NCBI RefSeq assembly: GCF_040144835.1
Contig: NZ_CP151632.1
Coordinates: forward strand, 1,178,001-1,242,000
Source of the DNA: Microbacterium sp. LWS13-1.2
GTDB lineage: Bacteria > Actinomycetota > Actinomycetes > Actinomycetales > Microbacteriaceae
Reading direction: 5' to 3'
Length of the DNA: 64,000 nucleotides
Within the stretch, counting starts at the first letter, position 1. Every line of letters starts with the position of its first letter. Of this stretch, positions 1-8,000 are shown piece after piece. A model generated the notes under the pieces. That model was not told where the DNA came from. It did not search any database and saw only the letters and a program-made list of their open reading frames with translations. The position numbers were made by a program, and so were the translations under genes.

Positions 1-571
1 CTGCGGCGTCGACCTCGTCGCCGTCGGCGTTGCGGACGCGCCCCTCGCCCATCGCGGCGAGTGCCACGTGGGACAGCGGGGCGAGGTCCCCCGAGCAGCC
101 GAGCGAGCCGTACTCGCGGACGATCGGGGTGATGCCGGCGTTGAGCATGCCCGCGTAGGTCTCGACGACGACCGGGCGCACGCCGGTGTGGCCGGTGGAG
201 AGGGTCTGCAGCCGCAGCAGCATGAGGGCGCGCACGACCTCGCGCTCGACCTCGGGTCCGGTGCCGGCGGCGTGCGAACGGATCAGGCTCGCCTGCAGCT
301 GCACGCGGCGCTCGGCGGCGATGAAAGTGGTGGCGAGCGCGCCGAAGCCTGTCGAGATGCCGTAGTGCGGCTCGGGGTCGTCGGCGAGTCCTTCCACGAG
401 GGCGCGAGCGGCGACGACGCGCTCGAGTGCTTCGGGCGACAGGGCGACGTGCGCGCCGTGCCGGGCGACGGCGACGACGTCCGCGGGGTTGAGGGGCGCC
501 GCGCCGACGGTGACCGCACCGCGGGTGAAGGCACCGGTGTCGCTCGCGGGAGGGGGCGTGACGGTGGTCAT
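1..571 (-). CDS. hutH: Histidine ammonia-lyase HutH (5' part; gene continues past the left edge)
   Basis: First enzyme of histidine degradation: non-oxidative deamination of L-histidine to urocanate in the cytoplasm. The frame opens with ATG at 571 and stays open to base 1, giving about 190 N-terminal residues of a family usually near 510. Recognisable family blocks are YGISTGFG, SLIRSHAAG, a TGHTGVRP block and GSLGCSGDLAPLSH. The last holds the tripeptide that cyclises into the MIO electrophile; here it reads Cys-Ser-Gly rather than the textbook Ala-Ser-Gly. As far as I recall the Cys form is usual in actinobacterial HutH, so I read it as functional. It diverges from an IclR regulator across 61 bp, a usual arrangement for a catabolic gene and its regulator. 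Identity is firm; only the C-terminal part is missing. Confidence 0.93.
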   Translation of the reverse strand, partial: MTTVTPPPASDTGAFTRGAVTVGAAPLNPADVVAVARHGAHVALSPEALERVVAARALVEGLADDPEPHYGISTGFGALATTFIAAERRVQLQASLIRSHAAGTGPEVEREVVRALMLLRLQTLSTGHTGVRPVVVETYAGMLNAGITPIVREYGSLGCSGDLAPLSHVALAAMGEGRVRNADGDEVDAA

Positions 572-624
572 GCTCCGATTCCACACCGCGGGACTGCCGC
601 GCGACAGCAGACCGTGCCATCCTG

Positions 625-642
625 TGTCTGTCATGCCAGACA
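625..642. promoter_or_regulatory. Perfect inverted repeat overlapping the IclR start codon; candidate operator
   Basis: TGTCTG and CAGACA form a perfect 6-bp inverted repeat around a 6-bp spacer that contains the ATG of the regulator gene (633). Position and symmetry suit an autoregulatory site for the IclR protein that could also reach the divergent hutH promoter. Function is inferred from position only. Confidence 0.5.
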
Positions 643-1457
643 GCCACGATTCCTCGTCCGACCGGCAGCCGGCTGCCCCCGCACGCCCGCAGGTGCCCGC
701 CGCCGACCAGACGCTGCGGATCCTGACGTTCCTCGCACGTCAGCGCGGACCGGCGCCGGCGAGCGTGATCGCGACGGCGCTCGGCATCCCGCGCTCGAGC
801 GTCTATCACCTGCTCGCCACTCTGCAGGAGCACCATTTCGTGGTGCACCTCCCGGAGGAGCGGCGATGGGGCCTGGGCCTTGCCGCGTTCGAGCTCGCCG
901 GAGGGTACTCGCGGCAGGAGCCGCTCGCCCGTCTCGGACGCCCGGTGCTCGCCGATCTCGTCGATCGCGCCGGCGAGAGCGCGCACCTCGCCGTGATGCA
1001 CGGCCGCGACGTGCTGTACATCGTCGAGGAGCGCGCACCGCGTAGGCCCGCGCTTGTGACGGACGTCGGCGTCCGTCTGCCCGCGCACCTCACCGCGACG
1101 GGCCGGGCGATGCTCGCGGCGCTTCCTCGCGAGCAGGTGCGGGCACTCTTCCCGGATGCCGCGGCCTTCGCCGATCGCACCGGCCGCGGCCCCCGTCGGC
1201 CGAGCGAGCTGCGCGAGCTGCTGCGCGAAGTGCGGGTACAGGGCTGGGCCATCGAGGACGGCGAGGTGACGCTCGGGCTCGGGTCGGTCGGCGTCGCCGT
1301 ACTCGACCACGTCGGCTGGCCGATCGCGGCGATCGCGGTCACCTATCCCGCCGAGGGCAAGCGCGACCCGGCGGCGTTCGCCGCTCTCGTCGCCCCCATG
1401 GCGACGGAACTCGTCCGGCGGATCCGCGGCGCACGGCCCGCGAGACCAAAACTCTGA
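633..1457 (+). CDS. IclR-family transcriptional regulator, likely of histidine use
   Basis: 274-residue DNA-binding regulator. An N-terminal winged helix-turn-helix spans about residues 25-85 (ADQTLRILTFLARQRGPA, then IPRSSVYHLLATL), followed by the IclR ligand-binding domain (HLAVMHGRDVLYIVEE, then the block around TATGRAMLA). Start: the frame is open further upstream, but that part overlaps hutH on the other strand and has no family similarity. The ATG at 633 leaves a normal short N-terminus and sits inside an inverted repeat. The gene diverges from hutH, so control of histidine or urocanate use is the simplest reading; the effector cannot be told from sequence. The downstream neighbour is an unrelated ArsR-MFS pair with its own promoter. 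Confidence 0.88.
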   Translation: MPDSHDSSSDRQPAAPARPQVPAADQTLRILTFLARQRGPAPASVIATALGIPRSSVYHLLATLQEHHFVVHLPEERRWGLGLAAFELAGGYSRQEPLARLGRPVLADLVDRAGESAHLAVMHGRDVLYIVEERAPRRPALVTDVGVRLPAHLTATGRAMLAALPREQVRALFPDAAAFADRTGRGPRRPSELRELLREVRVQGWAIEDGEVTLGLGSVGVAVLDHVGWPIAAIAVTYPAEGKRDPAAFAALVAPMATELVRRIRGARPARPKL

Positions 1458-1464
1458 AAGGCTC

Positions 1465-1493
1465 TTGCAGATCTCTCCATCGGAGCGCATAAT
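1465..1493 (+). promoter_or_regulatory. Promoter of the ArsR-MFS operon
   Basis: TTGCAG (1465-1470) and CATAAT (1488-1493) are separated by exactly 17 bp, a good sigma-70-type promoter. The expected start of transcription is near 1500, about 20 nt before the start codon. The -10 element overlaps the operator at 1491-1513. Confidence 0.7.
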
Positions 1494-1513
1494 CTGAAAC
1501 GACCTTTCAGATT
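1491..1513. promoter_or_regulatory. Operator for the ArsR-family repressor
   Basis: AATCTGAAA and TTTCAGATT form a perfect 9-bp inverted repeat with a 5-bp centre, overlapping the -10 box and presumed start point. A further half-site, TCTGAAAG, lies at 1453-1460. This layout predicts repression of the gene's own operon by blocking RNA polymerase. Confidence 0.72.
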
Positions 1514-1518
1514 GGACG

Positions 1519-2106
1519 ATGATGGCCGAACCCGAGATCAGACGCACGATCACCGACCCGGCGGCCCTCGACGCCCTCGCCCACCCGGTGCGCCTCGACC
1601 TGCTGAGCTTCCTGATGTCGCACGGTGCGGCGACCGCCTCGGAGTGCGCGCGAGCGGTCGACGACAACCCTTCGAACTGCAGCTATCACCTCCGCGTGTT
1701 GGCCAAGCACGGCCTGGTCGAGCCGGTCGAGTCCGACGACGGCCGCGAGCGCCCGTGGCGTGCGACCATCACCGGCCTGAGCCTCGATCTCGACTCCGAC
1801 GACCCGTCGGTCGTCGCCAGCGCGACGGCGATGCTCGAGGCCTCCGTCCAGCTCGACTACCAGCTGGCCCGCGAGCATGTGCGGCGCCGCGACCGCATCG
1901 AGGGTCCGTGGCGAGATGTCGACGCCCACGCCCAGTACGGTCTGCAGGTCAGCCCGGACGAGCTGCGGTCCATCGTCGAGCGCATCGACGCCATCGTCCG
2001 TCCCTACATCGCGGCGACGCGGCAGGACGCTCCCGAAGACGCCGCCATCGCGAACCTCTCGCTGCTGGCGTTCCCGCGCCCGACGTTCGGCGAGGCCGCG
2101 AAATGA
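1519..2106 (+). CDS. ArsR-family winged-helix regulator, autoregulated
   Basis: 195-residue ArsR/SmtB-type regulator. The winged helix covers about residues 10-75 (ALDALAHPVRLDLLSFL, then SNCSYHLRVLAKHGLVEP). A longer C-terminal helical part of about 110 residues makes it larger than metal-sensing ArsR proteins, and the usual metal-binding cysteines are absent, so a small organic or toxic effector is more likely than a metal. It overlaps the MFS gene by an ATGA junction and is preceded by a perfect palindrome over its promoter, which together suggest a repressor of its own operon and of the downstream efflux pump. Two consecutive ATG codons (1519, 1522) make the start ambiguous by one residue. 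Confidence 0.88.
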   Translation: MMAEPEIRRTITDPAALDALAHPVRLDLLSFLMSHGAATASECARAVDDNPSNCSYHLRVLAKHGLVEPVESDDGRERPWRATITGLSLDLDSDDPSVVASATAMLEASVQLDYQLAREHVRRRDRIEGPWRDVDAHAQYGLQVSPDELRSIVERIDAIVRPYIAATRQDAPEDAAIANLSLLAFPRPTFGEAAK

Positions 2107-3389
2107 CCTCCCGCACCGCCTTCGCGATTCCCGCGTTCCGCCGACTCTGGGCGGCCGGGCTCATCTCCGACACCGGCGACTGGCTGCTGTTCATCGCGCT
2201 TCCGCTCGTCGTGTTCCAGCTCACCGGCTCGGCGCTCGGCACGTCCATCGCGTTCCTGGTGGAGCTCGTGCCCGCGGTCGTGGTGGCGCCGCTCGCCGCC
2301 CGGCTCATCGGCCGGTTCGACCGCCGTTGGATCATGGTCGCGGTCAACATCGGCCAGGCCCTCGCGCTCCTCCCCCTCCTCTGGGTGAACGAGGTCGCCG
2401 ACCTTCCGCTGGCGTACGCCGTCATCTTCGTGCACGCTTCGCTCAGCACGCTGTTCGAGCCGGCCAAGAACACGCTGCTGCCCGATCTCGTCGACACCGA
2501 GCAGCTGGTCTCGGCCAATGCACTGATCGGCCTGAACCAGAACCTCGGCAGGCTCATCGGCGGCCCGCTCGGCGGCGTCCTTCTCGCCGTCGGGGACCTT
2601 GGCCTGATCGTCGCCGCCGATGCCATCACGTACATCGTCTCGGCGGTGCTCATCGCGACGCTCCCCGCAGTGAAGACAGCCGCGCATGACGCCGGCAGCG
2701 CCGACGCGCCCGTCGATGCCGCCCGCCCCGACACCGCCGGCGCGCGACCGGTCGGTCTGGTCGAGGCGCTGCGCATCCCGCGGCTGCGCGGCGCGTTCGC
2801 GGTGATCCTCGTCTCGAGCGTCGCCCAGGGCATGTTCCTCGTGCTCTTCGTGCTGTTCGCGCTCGGCCCGTTGCGAGGGTCGGATGCCGGCGTGGGCCTG
2901 CTGCGCGGCATCCAGGCGGTCGGCGCGGTCCTCGCGGGCGTCGTCCTCGGGTTCATCGCCCGCGGATCGTCGCCGCGGGCGCTCACCGCGGCCAGCCTGT
3001 TCGCGTTCGGCGTCCTCTCCCTCGTCACCTGGAATCTTCCGACGGTCACCACCGAGATCTGGCCCTACGTCCTGCTGTTCGCGGCTGTCGGGGCGCCGGG
3101 GGTGATCATGATCGCCGGCCTGATGAGCGTGCTGCAGGAGCAGTCGGAGCCCCGTCAGCGAGGCGCCGTGTTCGCCGCGGTCGGGCTGGTCAGCGCCGTC
3201 GGGCAGGCGCTCGGCATCCTGCCGGGCGCTCTCTCCGACGGCGCGATCGGGCTGCTTCCGCTGCTGGAGGCACAGGGATGCCTGTACCTGCTGAGCGGCG
3301 TGATCGCGCTGCTGTGGCTCCCCCGCGCGGCGGATCGCCCGACACCGAAGGCGGCAGGCGCCAAGGATGCCGTGAGCCGCACGCCGTAG
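2103..3389 (+). CDS. MFS transporter (efflux-type)
   Basis: 428-residue polytopic membrane protein of the major facilitator superfamily, with about 12 predicted membrane segments in two halves. They are joined by an Ala/Asp/Pro-rich cytoplasmic loop around residues 195-220. The N-terminus (FRRLWAAGLISDTGDWLL) and the block ANALIGLNQNLGRLIGGPLGG are typical of the group that contains macrolide and other drug exporters. The start ATG at 2103 overlaps the ArsR stop by 4 bp, so the two are translationally coupled and controlled from the 1465-1513 region. Proton-driven export of a toxic compound sensed by the ArsR protein is the likely role; the substrate is not predictable. Confidence 0.87.
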   Translation: MTSRTAFAIPAFRRLWAAGLISDTGDWLLFIALPLVVFQLTGSALGTSIAFLVELVPAVVVAPLAARLIGRFDRRWIMVAVNIGQALALLPLLWVNEVADLPLAYAVIFVHASLSTLFEPAKNTLLPDLVDTEQLVSANALIGLNQNLGRLIGGPLGGVLLAVGDLGLIVAADAITYIVSAVLIATLPAVKTAAHDAGSADAPVDAARPDTAGARPVGLVEALRIPRLRGAFAVILVSSVAQGMFLVLFVLFALGPLRGSDAGVGLLRGIQAVGAVLAGVVLGFIARGSSPRALTAASLFAFGVLSLVTWNLPTVTTEIWPYVLLFAAVGAPGVIMIAGLMSVLQEQSEPRQRGAVFAAVGLVSAVGQALGILPGALSDGAIGLLPLLEAQGCLYLLSGVIALLWLPRAADRPTPKAAGAKDAVSRTP

Positions 3390-3419
3390 GCAGCGGCGGC
3401 GCAGGGAGTGGCCGCTCCG

Positions 3420-4430
3420 CTATCGCAGCACGAGCTGCGGCTCGACCAGCACGTGCGCCGACCCGGCGGCCGGAGTCCGCGGCGCGACGACGCTCCCCGA
3501 TGCGCCCATCAGCAGCTCGAGGACCCCCACCGCGACGCGCTCCGGCAGCTGCTCCACGCTGCTGAGCCCCATGGCCTCTGCGGCCGGGGTGTTGTCGAAC
3601 CCGATGATGGGCAGCTCGGCCATGCCGGCGGAGGCAGCGGCCAGATGCGCACCGATCGCGAGGGCGTCGCTGGCGCACACGATCCCGTCGACCCCTTCGC
3701 CGTCCGCGAGGAACTCCTCCACGACGGCGCGGGCGAGACCCACGCCCTCCTCGCTCACGAGCCGGCGGCCGTCGGCGTCCGCGGTCGCCATCGCCTCGCG
3801 CCAGCCCCGCTCCCGCTCGTCGCCGGTGCCCGATCCTACCGGCCACCCCAGGAAGGCGACTCGCGAACCGCCCCGTGCGAGCACCTCGACCGTGGCCGCG
3901 CGCGTTCCCGCTGCACCGTCGACGTCCACCCACAGGTGCGCGGGGACCGCCACGTCGTCCTCGCCCCACGGGCGCCCGAACGAGACGAAGGGGATGCCGC
4001 GGTCGGCGAGCCACCGTGTGCGCGGGTCGCCGGGGAAGGTTCCCGTGATGACGACCGCGTCGATCTCGCCGCCATCGGTGAGCTCGCGCATGCGGTCGAT
4101 CTCCTCGGCCGGCGATCGCGCTGCGTAGAGCTGGATGCGCATGCCACGATCGCTCGCGTGCTCGGTCAGCGCGTGCACGAATCGGTCGAGGACGACTCCG
4201 GAGATCCCGCCGGCGTACGGGTCGAGGTGGATGCCGATGGTCGAGCTGCGGCGCGTACGCAGCCGCCGCGCCGCCACCTGCGGGCGATAGCCCAGCTCCG
4301 AGATCGCCTGGCGCACGCGCTCGCGTGTCTTCTCGCGCACGATGTCGGGGGTGTTGAGGACGTTCGACACCGTCTGCCGTGAGACACCCGCGGCGAGCGC
4401 GACGTCTTCGACCGTGGGCGGCTTCGCCAT
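3420..4430 (-). CDS. LacI-family sugar-operon repressor
   Basis: 336-residue LacI/GalR regulator. The N-terminal helix-turn-helix (TVEDVALAAGVSRQTVSNVLN, residues 6-26) and hinge helix (PQVAARRLRTRRS, about 50-62) precede a periplasmic-binding-protein-like effector domain ending in the IIGFDNTPAAEAMGLSSVEQ block. It diverges from a sugar ABC transport operon, and two copies of a LacI-type half-site lie in the shared region, so it very probably represses that operon and itself until a sugar ligand binds. It converges with the MFS gene, 30 bp apart. Confidence 0.92.
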   Translation of the reverse strand: MAKPPTVEDVALAAGVSRQTVSNVLNTPDIVREKTRERVRQAISELGYRPQVAARRLRTRRSSTIGIHLDPYAGGISGVVLDRFVHALTEHASDRGMRIQLYAARSPAEEIDRMRELTDGGEIDAVVITGTFPGDPRTRWLADRGIPFVSFGRPWGEDDVAVPAHLWVDVDGAAGTRAATVEVLARGGSRVAFLGWPVGSGTGDERERGWREAMATADADGRRLVSEEGVGLARAVVEEFLADGEGVDGIVCASDALAIGAHLAAASAGMAELPIIGFDNTPAAEAMGLSSVEQLPERVAVGVLELLMGASGSVVAPRTPAAGSAHVLVEPQLVLR

Positions 4431-4464
4431 GATCGTTCCCTTCCCTGCCCTAGGCGTCGGATCG

Positions 4465-4476
4465 GATCGTTCAAAT
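4465..4476. promoter_or_regulatory. Upstream copy of the LacI-type operator half
   Basis: GATCGTTCAAAT is repeated exactly at 4553-4564. This copy lies 34 bp upstream of the lacI-type start codon, so it may serve autoregulation or DNA looping with the downstream site. Only one half matches well here. Confidence 0.5.
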
Positions 4477-4503
4477 CGTTATCCTACGGGCGCGCCAACC
4501 CCC

Positions 4504-4533
4504 TTGACACTCACGGTCGACAGTTTCTACCGT
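4504..4533 (+). promoter_or_regulatory. Promoter of the sugar ABC operon
   Basis: A consensus -35 TTGACA (4504-4509) is followed 18 bp later by TACCGT (4528-4533), a TANNNT -10 of actinobacterial type. The LacI-type operator lies immediately downstream, in the expected transcribed region, which would block elongation or escape. Confidence 0.6.
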
Positions 4534-4549
4534 GGCATCACGAACGAAC

Positions 4550-4563
4550 TTTGATCGTTCAAA
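4550..4563. promoter_or_regulatory. LacI-family operator
   Basis: TTTGATCGTTCAAA is a 14-bp near-palindrome with the central CG characteristic of LacI-family operators; 6 of 7 positions are symmetric. It lies just downstream of the promoter of the sugar transport operon and beside the divergent lacI-type gene. Confidence 0.7.
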
Positions 4564-4646
4564 TTTCGGGCGCCCCCCACAGTCGCTCGACAGCACATGC
4601 GCGATCGATGCCGATCCCGAAGCACTCATCGAAGGAGAAGAGACTC

Positions 4647-5909
4647 ATGACACGGCACACCACACGCGGCCTCCTCGGGGCGGGCGCGCTCCTGATAACC
4701 GGAGCGCTGGCCCTCACGTCCTGCGGCTCCGGATTCGACGACGGCGGGGGCGGGGGCGGCGGTGACGCCGGCTCCGGTGAACTGACGTCGAGCGACGATG
4801 CCCTCACCGTCCTCATCGGCACGTCGGGTGATGCGGAGACGACCGCCGTCGAGGACGCCGTCGCGGCATGGTCGGAGGAGGCCGGGGTCGAGGCGACCGT
4901 CCAGGTCGCCAACGACCTTCCGCAGCAGCTCTCGCAGGGCTTCGCGGCGGGCGATCCGCCCGACCTGTTCTACCTCGCGACCGAGGCGCTCGCCGGCTAC
5001 GCCGGGAACGGCTCGCTCGTGGCCTACGGCGACCAGCTGGAGAACAAGGACGACTTCTACCCGTCGCTCGTCGAGAACTTCACATTCGAGGACGAGTTCT
5101 ACTGCGCACCGAAGGACTTCTCGACCCTGGCTCTCGTCATCAACAAGGGACTGTGGGATGCCGCGGGCCTGACCGATGCCGACATCCCGACCACGTGGGA
5201 ACAGCTGGCGACCGTGGCGCAGACCCTGACGAAGGACGGCGTCGTCGGCCTCGGCTTCGGACCCGAGTACCAGCGCGTGGGCGCGTTCATGGCGCAGGCG
5301 GGCGGCGGCCTCGTGGAGGACGGTGAGGCCATCGCCAGCAGCCAGGAGAACGTCGACGCCCTCACCTACGTGCAGGGCAACATGACGGCGGGCACGTTCG
5401 CCTACTCATCCGACGTCGGTGCGGGATGGGGTGGCGAGGCGTTCGGCAAGCAACTGACCGCGATGACCATCGAGGGCAACTGGATCACGGGCGCGATGAC
5501 CAACGACTTCCCCGACGTGCAGTACGTGGTCGCCGAGCTTCCCGAGGGCCCCGCCGGCAAGGGCACGCTGCAGTACACCAACTGCTGGGGGATGGCGGCC
5601 GACAGCCCCAACCAGCAGGCGGCACTCGACCTCGTGCAGTACCTGACGAGCACCGAGCAGCAGCTCGCGTTCTCCGAGGCGTTCGGGGTCATGCCCTCCA
5701 TCGAGTCCGCGGCAGAGCAGTGGACCAGCGACAACCCCGATCTCGCCGCGTTCCTCGCGGGGGCGGACTACGCGCAGGGCATCCCGACGTACGACGGCAC
5801 GGCGGACGTCATCACCGACTTCAACGCCCAGCTCGAGGGCTTGAAGACCGGCGACCCGCAGGAGATCCTCGACTCGGTGCAGTCGAACCTCGAGGCGATC
5901 GTCGGCTGA
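4647..5909 (+). CDS. Sugar ABC transporter substrate-binding lipoprotein
   Basis: 420-residue family-1 extracellular solute-binding protein. A lipoprotein signal ends in LTSC with the lipidated Cys at 26, followed by a Gly/Asp-rich tether. Mature-domain features are VQVANDLPQQLSQGFAAGDPP and a C-terminal YLTSTEQQLAFSEAFGVMPS block. The ATG at 4647 is chosen because GAAGGAG lies at the right distance upstream and it gives a clean signal peptide; upstream in-frame sequence holds the operator. First gene of the operon, followed by two permeases and a glycosidase. Probably binds an oligosaccharide. Confidence 0.93.
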   Translation: MTRHTTRGLLGAGALLITGALALTSCGSGFDDGGGGGGGDAGSGELTSSDDALTVLIGTSGDAETTAVEDAVAAWSEEAGVEATVQVANDLPQQLSQGFAAGDPPDLFYLATEALAGYAGNGSLVAYGDQLENKDDFYPSLVENFTFEDEFYCAPKDFSTLALVINKGLWDAAGLTDADIPTTWEQLATVAQTLTKDGVVGLGFGPEYQRVGAFMAQAGGGLVEDGEAIASSQENVDALTYVQGNMTAGTFAYSSDVGAGWGGEAFGKQLTAMTIEGNWITGAMTNDFPDVQYVVAELPEGPAGKGTLQYTNCWGMAADSPNQQAALDLVQYLTSTEQQLAFSEAFGVMPSIESAAEQWTSDNPDLAAFLAGADYAQGIPTYDGTADVITDFNAQLEGLKTGDPQEILDSVQSNLEAIVG

Positions 5910-5916
5910 GCGAGCC

Positions 5917-7092
5917 ATGACCGCGACCGCCACCGCGCCTCGCCGCGCGCGGAGCCCCCGATCGGGGATCCGCCGCGGCGAGGCCGCCGCGGGGTGGATC
6001 TTCACCCTCCCCGTGATCATCATCCTGGGCGTCTTCCTGCTCATCCCGGTGCTCATGGCGCTGTGGGTGAGCGTCTCCGACTGGTCGGGCCGGGGCAGCC
6101 CCTTCTCGTCGGCCGTCGGGTTCGTGGGAATCGAGAACTACGCGGCCGTCACGACGGGCGACGGCCTCGCCACGCGCGACTTCGGCACGGCGATGCGCAA
6201 CAACGCCTGGTACGTGCTCCTCGTCGTGCCGCTGCAGACGGCGCTGTCGCTCTTCCTCGCGGTCCTGGTCAACGGCGCGGTGCTGCGCGGTCGCGGCCTC
6301 TTCCGCACCGCGTTCTACTTCCCCTCCGTCACCGCGACGGTGGCGATCATGGTGCTCTGGCTCTTCCTCTTCAACGCGATCGGTCCGGTCAACGCGATCC
6401 TCGCCGCGATCGGCATCGACGGCCCCAACTGGTGGGCGGATCCGAGCGGGATCCTCCACAACGCACTGGCCGCGGTGGGCATCACCGACGGCCCCGCCGT
6501 ACTGACCCAGAACGATTTCCTCGGCGTCTCGTGGTGGAACTGGCTCGCGGGTCCCTCGGTCGCGATGTCGGCGATCATCCTCATGGGGATCTTCACGACG
6601 AGCGGCACCTTCATGCTGCTGTTCCTCGCCGCGCTGCAGAACATCGGACCCGAGATCCAGGAGGCCGCAATGGTCGATGGAGCCAACGCGTGGCAGCGGT
6701 TCTGGCGGGTGACCCTGCCGCAGCTGAAGCCGGCGCTGTTCACGGTGCTCACCCTCGGTCTCATCGGCTGCTGGCAGGTCTTCGACCAGATCTACACCGG
6801 CACGCAGGGCGCGCCCGGCAAGACCACCCTGACCCCGGCGTATCTCTCGTACGACGCGGGCTTCCTCGATCAGCACTGGGGACAGGGCGCTGCGATCGCA
6901 TTCATCCTCTTCGCGATCATCGTGCTGTTCACGATCTTCCAGCGCTGGGTGCTGCGCGAGCGCCCGGTCTCACGGCGACGTGCGCGCCAGTACCAGCTGC
7001 CCACCCGCCCGGCGACCGCCACGCCGGCGACCGTCGCCGCCGACCAGGCACCGAGTCCACCCGATCCCGCCGAGACGAGGGGGCGATCATGA
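5917..7092 (+). CDS. Sugar ABC transporter permease 1 (MalF type)
   Basis: 391-residue inner-membrane permease, longer than typical MalF-like proteins of about 300 because of a Pro/Ala-rich hydrophilic C-terminal tail after residue 350. Six or more membrane segments are visible. The cytoplasmic EAA loop, EAAMVDGANAWQRFWRVTLP, docks the ATPase. The gene starts 7 bp after the binding-protein stop and overlaps the second permease by ATGA, so the three are one transcription unit. No ATP-binding subunit is encoded nearby, suggesting a shared MsiK/UgpC-type ATPase elsewhere, as is usual in actinobacteria. Confidence 0.93.
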   Translation: MTATATAPRRARSPRSGIRRGEAAAGWIFTLPVIIILGVFLLIPVLMALWVSVSDWSGRGSPFSSAVGFVGIENYAAVTTGDGLATRDFGTAMRNNAWYVLLVVPLQTALSLFLAVLVNGAVLRGRGLFRTAFYFPSVTATVAIMVLWLFLFNAIGPVNAILAAIGIDGPNWWADPSGILHNALAAVGITDGPAVLTQNDFLGVSWWNWLAGPSVAMSAIILMGIFTTSGTFMLLFLAALQNIGPEIQEAAMVDGANAWQRFWRVTLPQLKPALFTVLTLGLIGCWQVFDQIYTGTQGAPGKTTLTPAYLSYDAGFLDQHWGQGAAIAFILFAIIVLFTIFQRWVLRERPVSRRRARQYQLPTRPATATPATVAADQAPSPPDPAETRGRS

Positions 7093-8000
7093 CCGGCACG
7101 ACCATCGATGCCGCCCCCACGGCGGCGTCGCCGAAGCCCGCACCGCGCGCGCCATCCGATGCCCGTCGCAAGACCTCACGCATCGGCTGGCAGATCGCGC
7201 TTTACACCCTGCTCGTCGCGATCGCCCTGTTCTACATCTATCCCTTCCTGGTCCAGATCGGGACGTCCTTCAAGACCGACGCCGAGGCGGCGAGCAACCC
7301 CATCGCCCTCGTTCCGCAGACGTGGACGACGGCGGCGTACGAGCGGCTGTTCCTGCGGAGCGACTTCCCCGTGTGGTTCCAGAACTCCACGATCGTGACG
7401 ATCACCGTCACGCTCGGGCGCGTGTTCTTCGTGTCCCTCGCGGGCTACGCCCTGGCCCGGCTCAATTTCCGCGGGCGCGGCGTCGTGTACGCGGGGGTCA
7501 TCGCCGTGATGGCCGTGCCGGGCGTGGTGCTCCTCATCCCGCGGTTCCTCGTCATCAACCAGCTGGGCATCTACGACTCCTACGCCGGGATGATCCTTCC
7601 ACTCCTGGTGGACGCCGCCGGGGTGTTCATCATGAAGAACTTCTTCGAGTCGATCCCGGTCTCCGTGGAGGAGCAGGCGCGCATCGACGGCGCCGGGACG
7701 TTCCGGATCTTCTGGTCGGTGGTGCTGCCGATGGCACGTCCGGCGCTCATCACGATCATCATCCTGTCGTTCCAGGGTTCGTGGAACGAGCTCTCCCACT
7801 TCATCGTGTCCACACAGTCGCCGGAACTGACCACCCTCACCAAGGGCGTCGCGTCGCTGGCATCGGGTCAGCTCAGCCAGGGCAGCCAGTATCCGATCAA
7901 GCTCGCCGCGGCGCTGATCATGACAGTCCCCGTCGCCGTCATGTTCTTCATCTTCCAGCGACGGATCATGAATGCCAGTGAAGGAGCCGTCAAGGAATGA
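7089..8000 (+). CDS. Sugar ABC transporter permease 2 (MalG type)
   Basis: 303-residue inner-membrane permease with about six membrane segments and the EAA loop EEQARIDGAGTFRIFWSVVLP. It forms the channel with permease 1 for ATP-driven sugar import. The hydrophilic N-terminal 35 residues are rich in Ala and Pro. The ATG at 7089 overlaps the upstream stop (ATGA) and its own stop overlaps the next start in the same way, showing translational coupling along the operon. Confidence 0.93.
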   Translation: MTGTTIDAAPTAASPKPAPRAPSDARRKTSRIGWQIALYTLLVAIALFYIYPFLVQIGTSFKTDAEAASNPIALVPQTWTTAAYERLFLRSDFPVWFQNSTIVTITVTLGRVFFVSLAGYALARLNFRGRGVVYAGVIAVMAVPGVVLLIPRFLVINQLGIYDSYAGMILPLLVDAAGVFIMKNFFESIPVSVEEQARIDGAGTFRIFWSVVLPMARPALITIIILSFQGSWNELSHFIVSTQSPELTTLTKGVASLASGQLSQGSQYPIKLAAALIMTVPVAVMFFIFQRRIMNASEGAVKE

